A stretch of DNA of 5,799 bases, from assembly GCA_043819035.1 (NCBI GenBank), contig JBDRFD010000086.1, positions 1 to 5,799 of the forward strand, read 5' to 3'. Position 1 is the first letter of the stretch; every line of letters starts with the position of its first letter. Positions 1 to 4,683 of this stretch are shown one piece after another. The notes beneath the pieces were generated by a model. The model was not told where the DNA came from. It saw nothing but the letters and a program-made list of their open reading frames with translations, and did not search any database. The translations under genes were made by a program, and so were the position numbers. The stretch is from UBA2144 sp043819035. GTDB taxonomy: Bacteria; Patescibacteriota; Gracilibacteria; Peribacterales; Peribacteraceae.

Positions 1-69
1 TTCTTCTTGCGTCATATTACGGTCAAAACGAAGTCTTCGGATCGAATTCTTAAGCACTGCAGTTGGCAT
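1..69 (-). CDS. XRE/Cro-CI type helix-turn-helix regulator, N-terminal fragment
   Basis: Only the first 23 codons are in the window, running off base 1. From the ATG at 67-69 the reading contains IRRLRFDRNMTQEE, which is the typical opening of an XRE-family DNA-binding domain: helix 1 with an I+xLR pattern followed by the MTQEE that starts helix 2. In this family the next residues are normally a hydrophobic pair and the recognition helix, but those lie outside. An in-frame stop at 109-111 limits upstream extension. There is no Shine-Dalgarno sequence before the ATG; a promoter-like pair sits at 106-133. Family members are usually small transcription regulators or antitoxins, and which one this is cannot be said. 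The assignment rests on a short stretch and is moderately sure. Confidence 0.55.
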   Translation of the reverse strand, partial: MPTAVLKNSIRRLRFDRNMTQEE

Positions 70-105
70 GAAAAATGTGGGAAAGTTAAATGAGGTGTGG
101 AGGGC

Positions 106-133
106 ATTCTACTGACAGAAGTCATCAGGGCAA
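106..133 (-). promoter_or_regulatory. Candidate promoter of the HTH gene
   Basis: Read on the minus strand there is TTGCCC (128-133), a 16-base spacer and TAGAAT (106-111). These match the sigma-70 consensus at 4 of 6 and 5 of 6 positions. The predicted start would leave a leader of roughly 30 bases before the ATG at 69. The spacer contains TGAC-TTCT-GTCA, a small dyad that could be an operator, but it is too short to insist on. Confidence 0.35.
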
Positions 134-185
134 GAGAAAAAAGTCGATTAAATTTGATGGTGAGTAAAAGTGTTGATCGCCTTGT

Positions 186-258
186 CGGAATCCGGAATCC
201 GGAATCCGGAAATTGGGTAAAAAATCGGATTCCGAGTTCCGAATCCCGTATTCCGAAT
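186..258. repeat. Inverted heptamer array (CGGAATC family), element A
   Basis: The left arm (186-211) is a 7-base tandem repeat of CGGAATC, just over three copies. After a short A-rich spacer the right arm (225-258) reads on the minus strand as degenerate 7-base units (GATTCGG, AATACGG, GATTCGG, AACTCGG). The two arms are complementary in reverse, so either strand can fold into a hairpin. The element directly abuts the uppP stop codon (259-261) and fills the space between uppP and the upstream part of the HTH gene. Confidence 0.8.
219..246 (-). terminator. Candidate intrinsic terminator of uppP inside element A
   Basis: On the minus strand the stem GGATTC / GAATCC (241-246 with 227-232, 8-base loop) is followed by one G, an A and a run of six T (219-224). 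It lies 13 bases past the uppP stop codon. The stem is only 6 bp, so it may be weak alone; pairing of the two full arms of element A would compete with it. Confidence 0.45.
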
Positions 259-1050
259 CTAATATCCATAGAAAACGAGAGAAAGTCCAATGGGTATCAA
301 ATAAATTGCAAACCATGCGAGACTACGCGATACGACCCATCGACGCAGAAAGAGAATCGCAAGCAAACTCACAATAAAGGAAGAGAAGAAACCAATAAAG
401 AGAATGGAGGGTGCAAGCGAGGCTTCCACACCATTCATTGTATTCACCAACGTCAGCGCTGTTGCCCCTCCAATTACTGGAGCAGCCATTAAAAAGGAGA
501 AATCAAGAGCTTCTCTGCGAGAAAGCCCAGCAGCACGGCCTGCAGAGATGGTGAATCCGGAACGGGAGATTCCGGGAATGAGTGCAAAGGCTTGTGCGCA
601 TCCAATCAAAAGAGCATTCATATGCGGTAGTGATTTTGCCTTTTGCTTTTCAGGAAATTGCTCTCCAATGACCAGTACAATTCCCGTGACAACAAAAGAA
701 AACCCGATAATGTGTGGCGCTCGGAAGGAATCCGCGATGAGTTCCCGCGCCATTACGCCGGCAATAACAGCCGGAATAGTCGCCACAATGAGCACGATCA
801 AGAGTACGCGATATTCATGAGATGGATTAACAAAGGACTTTAATAGCTTGACCCATGTATGGAAGTAAATGATCGCAAGCGCGATGAGTGTCCCTGCATG
901 CAGAATCACATCGAAATTCTGAAGATCCTGTGCACTTAGGGGAATCTTCCAGAATCCCTCTAATAGGGCGAGGTGACCTGAACTGGAGATGGGGAGGAAC
1001 TCAGTAATGCCCTGAACAATTCCTAATACTAATGCTTGGACAACCGTCAT
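259..1050 (-). CDS. uppP: Undecaprenyl-diphosphatase UppP (BacA family)
   Basis: Integral membrane phosphatase that converts undecaprenyl pyrophosphate to undecaprenyl phosphate, recycling the lipid carrier for peptidoglycan and other wall polymers; the family also gives bacitracin resistance. At 263 residues it has normal family length. Motif 1 is QGITEFLPISSSGHL (residues 13-27): Q13 and E17 form the (E/Q)xxxE pair, S23 matches the catalytic serine and H26 the conserved histidine. Motif 2 is PGISRSG (159-165), with R163 as the essential arginine. Several hydrophobic segments fill the rest. The start is the ATG at 1048-1050, at the beginning of the conserved N-terminal helix. No Shine-Dalgarno is present: the bases before the ATG belong to repeat element B. 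It lies downstream of the DedA gene on the same strand, 50 bases between stop and start. The stop is TAG. Confidence 0.97.
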   Translation of the reverse strand: MTVVQALVLGIVQGITEFLPISSSGHLALLEGFWKIPLSAQDLQNFDVILHAGTLIALAIIYFHTWVKLLKSFVNPSHEYRVLLIVLIVATIPAVIAGVMARELIADSFRAPHIIGFSFVVTGIVLVIGEQFPEKQKAKSLPHMNALLIGCAQAFALIPGISRSGFTISAGRAAGLSRREALDFSFLMAAPVIGGATALTLVNTMNGVEASLAPSILFIGFFSSFIVSLLAILFLRRWVVSRSLAWFAIYLIPIGLSLVFYGY

Positions 1051-1137
1051 AAAGGGAAAACGGAAAGTGGTAAAGGGAAAAGGACAAAACGCATTCTAGA
1101 TTACCGTAATTTTCCACTTTCCACTTTCCCTTTTCCG
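1051..1137. repeat. Inverted heptamer array (TGGAAAG family), element B, at the dedA-uppP junction
   Basis: Degenerate 7-base purine units (GGAAAGT, AGGGAAA, ACGGAAA) run on the plus strand at 1051-1083. The complement runs at 1111-1137. The best pairing joins 1055-1074 with 1117-1136, 17 of 20 positions matching, around a 42-base loop. One arm encodes the last residues of the DedA protein and the other ends 4 bases before the uppP start codon, so the element overlaps coding sequence and replaces the uppP ribosome-binding region. Confidence 0.75.
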
Positions 1138-1727
1138 CTCTTTCGTAATTTCCAATACCCAAGTACCAAAACCCCGCAACCAATCAATATCCAAAACAAC
1201 GCCGTCTGACTCCACTGCCTCACAAGCTCTTCATTCTCTCCAACGCTGTATCCAATCACAGCGAGAATCGTGACCCAAAGTCCCGCACCAAGCCCCGTAT
1301 AGAAAGAGAAACGAGCAAGGGGCATCTTGGCGAGCCCAGCCGGGAAAGAGATGTACTGGCGAATGACGGGGATAAGGCGACCGATGAAGGTCCCGATCTC
1401 TCCGTGTGTCCTCAAAAACTTCTCAACCCTTAGTAACTTCTCTTCGGGGAGGAAAATCCACTTGCCCCATTTAAGAAGTGCAGCTCGCCCTACAGAAATT
1501 GCAATTGCATAGTTCACCCACGCACCAAGAAGTGACCCTAATATTCCTGCAATAATTACTGCGGCCAGATTCATGTCTCCCTGATGTGCAAGGTACCCCG
1601 CAGGAATGATTACCACTTCACTGGGGAAGGGGAAGAAGGAACTTTCCAATCCCATGAGAAGAACGATACCGGGGTAACCGATGGTGCCGATTGTTTGGAC
1701 GAGCCAGGTGATGATGGATTCGAGCAT
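1101..1727 (-). CDS. DedA/VTT-domain (SNARE-associated) membrane protein
   Basis: A 208-residue polytopic membrane protein of the DedA family. Members are linked to membrane homeostasis, proton-motive force and, in some cases, flipping of undecaprenyl phosphate or phospholipids. Characteristic parts are the acidic ESSFFPFPSEVVIIPAG region (28-44), the glycine-rich GILGSLLGAWVNYAIA segment (61-76), and GRLIPVIRQYISFPAG (116-131), whose two arginines match the conserved pair needed for transport in E. coli YqjA. Two hydrophobic C-terminal helices follow. The start is the ATG at 1725-1727 because AGGA (1736-1739) lies 8 bases upstream; a TTG 27 bases further out lacks such a site. The last dozen or so residues, rich in Lys, Gly and Ser, are encoded by repeat element B. 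Co-direction with uppP fits a shared role in undecaprenyl-phosphate recycling, which is an inference. Confidence 0.93.
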   Translation of the reverse strand: MLESIITWLVQTIGTIGYPGIVLLMGLESSFFPFPSEVVIIPAGYLAHQGDMNLAAVIIAGILGSLLGAWVNYAIAISVGRAALLKWGKWIFLPEEKLLRVEKFLRTHGEIGTFIGRLIPVIRQYISFPAGLAKMPLARFSFYTGLGAGLWVTILAVIGYSVGENEELVRQWSQTALFWILIGCGVLVLGYWKLRKSGKGKVESGKLR

Positions 1728-1735
1728 GAGTTGAA

Positions 1736-1739
1736 TCCT
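1736..1739 (-). promoter_or_regulatory. Ribosome binding site of the DedA gene
   Basis: AGGA on the minus strand, 8 bases before the ATG at 1727. It decides this start over the upstream TTG at 1752-1754. It is the only well-placed Shine-Dalgarno site I find among the gene starts in the window. Confidence 0.6.
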
Positions 1740-1793
1740 ACAGAACGAATTCAAGAGGTGCCAGGTTTTGTAGTTGGATAACCTATATATAAG

Positions 1794-1926
1794 GGTTATA
1801 GGTGTTAGGTGATTAGCCTGCCTGCCGGCAGGCAGGGTTTGGGGAACAGGTTTTGAGGGGAAAGGTTATTCTGTACTCAACCTTCTTTACCTATTAACCT
1901 TTAACCCAAACCTAACACCTATAACC
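1794..1926. repeat. Inverted GGTGTTA-type array, element C, in the divergent dedA/hsp20 region
   Basis: A perfect 17-bp inverted repeat joins 1794-1810 with 1910-1926. Inside it further complementary pieces are nested: GGTTTGG near 1836 with CCAAACC near 1906, and AAAGGTTA (1861-1868) with TAACCTTT (1896-1903). The arms consist of degenerate units of about 7 bases built on GGTnnTA. It shares an exact 18-base word with element G in opposite orientation (1836-1853 against 4146-4163). It lies between two divergent genes, so it could affect both promoters. Confidence 0.8.
1817..1836. repeat. 20-bp perfect GC-rich palindrome nested in element C
   Basis: The sequence is CCTGCCTGCC followed directly by its exact reverse complement, so there is no loop on duplex DNA. 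It stands out as the only strongly GC-rich block in an AT-rich spacer. In the related element G the corresponding place has a short AT-rich stretch instead, which suggests insertion or replacement. Confidence 0.85.
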
Positions 1927-1936
1927 TAACACCCTT

Positions 1937-1965
1937 TTGAAGCAACAAATCTTCTTTGCAATAAC
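1937..1965 (+). promoter_or_regulatory. Candidate promoter of hsp20
   Basis: TTGAAG (1937-1942), a 17-base spacer and AATAAC (1960-1965), with TG one base before the -10 as in extended -10 promoters. The expected transcript start near 1972 leaves about 22 bases before the ATG at 1994. This reading makes the TTG at 1937 part of a -35 box rather than a start codon. No CIRCE-type heat-shock operator is visible. Confidence 0.35.
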
Positions 1966-1993
1966 ACACCCTTTTCCAGTAAGATTACAGGAA

Positions 1994-2470
1994 ATGCCCC
2001 CTTCCCCTTTCCACGGAATCTTTTCTGCATTCGGACAGGACCAAGATGTGCCGGGTTCTGAGCAGGGAGAACCTGACTTCAACTTCTCTAAAGCGGAAGA
2101 AAAATCGCCACCCCCTGTAGTGGAACATAAACCAACACTGCAGAAAGGCCAGATCGCTGTGGACATCTACGAGCAAGATGGGTACTACGTCGTGCGTGCT
2201 CCGATTGCGGGAGTCAAACTTTCAGACTTGGACATCGAAGTGGATGAAAAAGTGCTCACCATCCGCGGTGCACGATCACTCGATGATGCGATTCCCGAAA
2301 ATCAATACTACCTGCAGGAATGTTTCTGGGGAGAGTTTGCACGCTCCATTACACTGCCGTGCACCATTGATCCGAAGAAGGTGAAGGCAACGTTTTCCAA
2401 AGACTCGATATTGAAAATTATTATTCCTAAAGAAGAGAGGGTGAAGATTGTGAGGGTGCACGAAGGATAA
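1994..2470 (+). CDS. Small heat-shock protein, Hsp20/alpha-crystallin family
   Basis: An ATP-independent holdase chaperone that binds unfolding proteins in the cytoplasm and forms oligomers. At 158 residues it has the usual length. Residues 1-50 are a variable, acidic and Pro-rich N-terminal arm. The alpha-crystallin domain spans about 52-147: VDIYEQDGYYVVRAPIAGV (56-74), DLDIEVDEKVLTIRG (78-92), the FARSITLPCTID strand pair (115-126), and the closing ATFSKDSILKIIIPKE (132-147). The usual GVL before the last strand is SIL here, a mild departure. The tail VKIVRV can supply the hydrophobic I-x-I-type anchor. I chose the ATG at 1994; AGGA lies just one base before it, too close to be a good site. 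The frame is open back to a TTG at 1937, which would add 19 residues, but that TTG fits a -35 box. The TAA stop touches repeat element D. Confidence 0.93.
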   Translation: MPPSPFHGIFSAFGQDQDVPGSEQGEPDFNFSKAEEKSPPPVVEHKPTLQKGQIAVDIYEQDGYYVVRAPIAGVKLSDLDIEVDEKVLTIRGARSLDDAIPENQYYLQECFWGEFARSITLPCTIDPKKVKATFSKDSILKIIIPKEERVKIVRVHEG

Positions 2471-2596
2471 CTGGATAGCTGAATAGTTGGATGGTTGGAT
2501 GGTTCGCAAGCCACGTCATTCACGAATGACCGTGGCAAGCGAAATAAGAGCTTGTGCCACTTTAGTAACCATCCAGCTATCCAGCCATCCAACTAT
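2471..2596. repeat. Inverted octamer array (TGGATGGT family), element D
   Basis: The left arm (2472-2504) is four 8-base units of the TGGATGGT type plus a T; the right arm (2567-2596) is the inverse complement of similar units. Between them lies a loop region almost identical to that of element E: 51 of 53 bases match once a 29-base insertion is removed. The element fills the whole space between the convergent hsp20 and the 83-residue gene, and its right arm provides that gene's TAG stop. No T-run follows on either strand, so it is not a classical terminator. Confidence 0.85.
2511..2535. repeat. Small hairpin insertion within element D
   Basis: Relative to element E, element D has 29 extra bases. 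They contain CCACG(T)CATTC paired with GAATGACCGTGG, a near-perfect stem with one bulge. The six bases GCAAGC occur on both sides (2506-2511 and 2535-2540), like a short target duplication. Confidence 0.7.
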
Positions 2597-2844
2597 TTAG
2601 CCTGTGCTTTCTTCAACTTAGCATCAGCTTCACTTGCCAAACGCATTAGCTCAGAATAAACATCCTCCCCTCCCATGTACTTCCAGTCGACATCTTTCAG
2701 AAGTGACTTAAAATTATTCAGACACTTGCGTGCCTCTTTAACCTTATCCGGACTGCGCACGCGTCCATCCAATACCTTCCATAGTTCCATCTGCATCACA
2801 TAGAGGTTCTGTACTTTTGTCAGTTCGTCCTGGCTGGGATTCAT
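2593..2844 (-). CDS. Small hypothetical protein, 83 residues
   Basis: I do not recognise this protein. It is soluble, lysine-rich and likely all-helical, with three probable helices around residues 5-28, 31-51 and 60-82, the last with a Lys/Ala-rich tail. There is no signal peptide or membrane segment, and the single cysteine (C41) makes metal binding unlikely. Tryptophans occur in LWKVLDG and in DVDWKYMGGEDVYSEL. The frame is supported by a good promoter-like pair at 2869-2897 and by even, protein-like composition. The start is the ATG at 2842-2844, without a Shine-Dalgarno. The TAG stop lies within the right arm of repeat element D. It runs convergently to hsp20 and divergently from galU, so it is probably transcribed alone. 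Confidence 0.7.
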   Translation of the reverse strand: MNPSQDELTKVQNLYVMQMELWKVLDGRVRSPDKVKEARKCLNNFKSLLKDVDWKYMGGEDVYSELMRLASEADAKLKKAQAK

Positions 2845-2868
2845 ATATTAGTATTGGTATTTGCTGAT

Positions 2869-2897
2869 AGTATACAAAATTTCCGCGCTTAACGCAA
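2869..2897 (-). promoter_or_regulatory. Candidate promoter of the 83-residue gene
   Basis: On the minus strand: TTGCGT (2892-2897), exactly 17 bases, then TATACT (2869-2874). The -10 matches consensus at 5 of 6 positions; the -35 only at the TTG. The leader would be about 18 bases. Confidence 0.45.
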
Positions 2898-2915
2898 GTT
2901 TGGTTGTTGGCTTTC

Positions 2916-3070
2916 TCCCTTGTCTGAACCGCAGATGACGAACACTGTCTGAATCGCGGATTACACGGATTAAACTGATTACACGGATTACATAAGCAAT
3001 CGTCTGACCTCCTTCAGCGAGTATCTGTGGAATCCGCTCAATCAGCGTAATCCGTGATTCAGACAAGGGA
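2916..3070. repeat. Inverted nonamer array (CACGGATTA family), element F
   Basis: The outer arms are a perfect 13-bp inverted repeat (2916-2928 with 3058-3070). Inner arms 2948-2966 and 3045-3063 match at 17 of 19 positions. Between these, 9-base units of the CACGGATTA type follow one another from about 2956 to 2991, and the complementary array covers about 3023-3056. The minus strand stays open for 72 codons here, but the translation is only the repeat read as protein. The element lies between divergent genes. Confidence 0.85.
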
Positions 3071-3234
3071 TAAGTTATAACAGAGAAAAGTCTGAACTAA
3101 GATTTAAAGGATTATTGGTCTTCGTCTCCCCACTTCGCCTCTTGGCTACGAGGGGCAGGCTGGGCTACGGCCGTCAAGAAAACTAAAAACCAATAAACTT
3201 CCCAATAGACGCCATAATCCTTACACTCTCCCCA
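3071..3234. other. Non-coding leader region upstream of galU
   Basis: Together with element F this makes a gene-free stretch of about 390 bases. I see no gene in it. The word GGCTACG occurs twice (3144-3150 and 3163-3169) in a GC-rich patch, where CCTC/GAGG can form a small stem. CATAAT at 3213-3218 is a possible -10 for galU, but no convincing -35 precedes it and the transcript would have a leader of only about 10 bases. Confidence 0.4.
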
Positions 3235-4089
3235 ATGAAAGTATCTCAAGCCATCCTCCCCGTTGCAGGCCTCGGCACGCGGTTTCTACCATGGACGAAG
3301 GCCGTGCCCAAAGAACTCCTCCCCATCGGAAATCAGCCGATCATCGCGCACTTGGTAGATGAGTGTATTGATGCAGGCATCACAGACATTTGCTTTGTGA
3401 TTTCCAAAGGCAAGGAAATGATTCCGCAATACTTCTATGAAGATCCTGCGCTCGAAGAAGAACTCGAGAGGCGTGGGAAGAAACATTACCTGGAAGAATT
3501 ACAACGCTACAGGGAGATTGACTTCCACACGGTGTACCAGGATCAGAAACTCGGGGACGGTCATGCAATCTTGCAAGCTGCAGACTGGGTGAAGAGCGAA
3601 CCGGTTGCTATTCTCTTTGGGGACGACCTCTTTACAGGAGATGACCCCGGACTCAAGCAACTCGTAAAAGCATATGACATATATGACATAATGGGAGCAG
3701 ATGGCGCGCTCCTCGCACTCGAAAATATCCCGAGAGAAAACACGGCACGTTATGGCATTGTCGATGTGGCCGAGGAACATGAAGGCGAGCCGAGGCTGAA
3801 GAAACTCAAAGGGATGGTAGAAAAACCACAGCCGGAAGATGCTCCTTCGACATTAGGAATTGTGGGGCGCTACCTCATTCCACATTCCACATTTTCCGTT
3901 TTATCAACCATAGAAAAAGAACATCACGAAGAAATCCGATTGATCGATGCGCTCATCAAACAGATTCCTGATCTACCCGTTTACGGATATGAGTGTAAAG
4001 GGACACGAATAGACACAGGTTCACCCGAGGGGTATCAGGAAGCAGTGAAAGTGTGGGGGGCACACACAAAAAAAGGTGATAGGTGTTAG
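3235..4089 (+). CDS. galU: UTP-glucose-1-phosphate uridylyltransferase (GalU type)
   Basis: A cytoplasmic nucleotidyltransferase that makes UDP-glucose and pyrophosphate from UTP and glucose-1-phosphate, supplying surface polysaccharide and glycolipid synthesis. At 284 residues it is close to the usual 290-300. The nucleotide-binding signature AGLGTRFLPWTKAVPKELLP (11-30) is intact. It is followed by LGDGHAIL (106-113), the metal-site region FGDDL (128-132), RYGIVD (172-177), VEKP (195-198) with the conserved lysine, GRYLIP (211-216), EIRLIDAL (233-240) and the closing GTRIDTGSPEGYQEA (256-270). Related glucose-1-phosphate thymidylyltransferases share the first motif, but the VEKP and DTGSPEGY forms point to GalU. 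The ATG at 3235 lacks a Shine-Dalgarno, so the mRNA may be nearly leaderless. The last residues (KKGDRC) and the TAG stop are read from the left arm of repeat element G. Confidence 0.94.
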   Translation: MKVSQAILPVAGLGTRFLPWTKAVPKELLPIGNQPIIAHLVDECIDAGITDICFVISKGKEMIPQYFYEDPALEEELERRGKKHYLEELQRYREIDFHTVYQDQKLGDGHAILQAADWVKSEPVAILFGDDLFTGDDPGLKQLVKAYDIYDIMGADGALLALENIPRENTARYGIVDVAEEHEGEPRLKKLKGMVEKPQPEDAPSTLGIVGRYLIPHSTFSVLSTIEKEHHEEIRLIDALIKQIPDLPVYGYECKGTRIDTGSPEGYQEAVKVWGAHTKKGDRC

Positions 4090-4190
4090 GTTTTTAGGTT
4101 TGGGTTAAAAAGGTGTTTAGGTAAAAAGGGTCACCTCTCACCTTTAAACCTGTTCCCCAAACCTATTAAAACTATCACCTAAAACCCTAT
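4074..4190. repeat. Inverted GGTGTTA-type array, element G, between convergent genes
   Basis: Nested complementary pieces: 4074-4082 with 4172-4180 (9 bp, perfect), AGGTTTGGG 4096-4104 with 4156-4164 (9 bp, perfect), and AAAGGTG near 4109 with CACCTTT near 4139. It belongs to the same family as element C, inverted: 4146-4163 is the exact complement of 1836-1853. The left arm holds the galU stop and the right end holds the stop of the exported protein gene, so both convergent genes end inside it. It may act as a two-way structural end; no T-run is seen. Confidence 0.8.
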
Positions 4191-4618
4191 CGTAAACAAG
4201 TATACCCAAACGGAGGCACCCTGTAGTTCGGCTTCACGTAGGAGTAATTCTCACAATCGGCGAGCGCGGCACGCTCGGGGATATAGGCATCTTCCAACGC
4301 ATAGAGAATGCGATTGTTGTATCGGCTGGAGTAGTTACGCAGGAAAGGATCAACCGGTGGAGCGTAATAGTTATCACGGTTGTAAGGATGCAGCGCATGC
4401 GTCTGGCTGCGATCCGGGTGCAGGTAGAAGAAGGACTTGCTCAAACTCAGAGGATCCAAGGTCGAGCGTGCCCTGCGCGGGCGCTGATCCCAGGGATGAA
4501 CCCCGAAAATTACATTATCCGTGCGCTCCCAATATTGGTAATTCGCTGCAAGAGCGGCAGGGCTTAGGAGGACGAATGAAAGGGCTGAGAGAATTGCAAG
4601 GGATGAAATTTTTAACAT
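4187..4618 (-). CDS. Exported small Tyr/Pro/Arg-rich protein, unknown function
   Basis: I do not recognise a family. The N-terminus is a clear Sec signal peptide: MLK, a hydrophobic core (about 4-19), then SPAALA, with likely cleavage after residue 24 (ALA-AN). There is no lipobox cysteine, so it is probably a secreted or periplasm-side protein rather than a lipoprotein. The mature part (about 119 residues) is unusually rich in Tyr, Pro, Arg and Asn, with HPWDQRPRRARS (41-52), HPDR and HPYNRDNYYAPP (77-88). Two cysteines (C122, C141) near the C-terminus could form one disulfide. The start is the ATG at 4616-4618; a promoter-like pair at 4628-4655 predicts an almost leaderless mRNA, consistent with the missing Shine-Dalgarno. 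The TAG stop lies at the edge of repeat element G. Confidence 0.8.
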   Translation of the reverse strand: MLKISSLAILSALSFVLLSPAALAANYQYWERTDNVIFGVHPWDQRPRRARSTLDPLSLSKSFFYLHPDRSQTHALHPYNRDNYYAPPVDPFLRNYSSRYNNRILYALEDAYIPERAALADCENYSYVKPNYRVPPFGYTCLR

Positions 4619-4627
4619 AGGAGCGGA

Positions 4628-4655
4628 ATCTTAGCTTTTTTGGGGGGTGAGTCAA
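4628..4655 (-). promoter_or_regulatory. Candidate promoter of the exported protein gene
   Basis: On the minus strand: TTGACT (4650-4655, 5 of 6 to consensus), 16 bases containing a C-run and an A-run, then TAAGAT (4628-4633, 4 of 6). The transcript start would fall within a few bases of the ATG at 4618, giving a leaderless message. Confidence 0.45.
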
Positions 4656-4683
4656 GGAAAATGTACATATTGATTGTTGGGGT

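Noticed and set aside
186..211. A short CRISPR-like array
   Set aside because: The units are 7 bases in direct contact with no spacers; none of the elements has repeat-spacer structure.
12..290. Open minus-strand frame of 92 codons (and a second at 125-316) across the start of the window
   Set aside because: Both run through repeat element A and into the uppP end, and the first overlaps the better supported HTH start in another frame.
97..492. Plus-strand frame of 131 codons
   Set aside because: It combines repeat element A with the antisense of the uppP end and has low-complexity, non-protein-like composition.
404..820. Plus-strand frame of 138 codons
   Set aside because: It is entirely antisense to uppP, whose family motifs are unmistakable.
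1794..1926. An insertion sequence or MITE with terminal inverted repeats
   Set aside because: There is no transposase and no clear target duplication at the ends, and the complementarity continues inward as nested arrays rather than being confined to the termini.
1937..1993. N-terminal extension of Hsp20 from a TTG start
   Set aside because: There is no ribosome site before it, the TTG fits a -35 box with a well-spaced -10, and the extra 19 residues do not resemble the family's N-terminus.
2848..3066. Open minus-strand frame of 72 codons between the 83-residue gene and galU
   Set aside because: It is the translation of repeat element F; its repeated Ile-Arg-Val-Ile pattern comes from the nonamer array and it has no promoter or ribosome site of its own.
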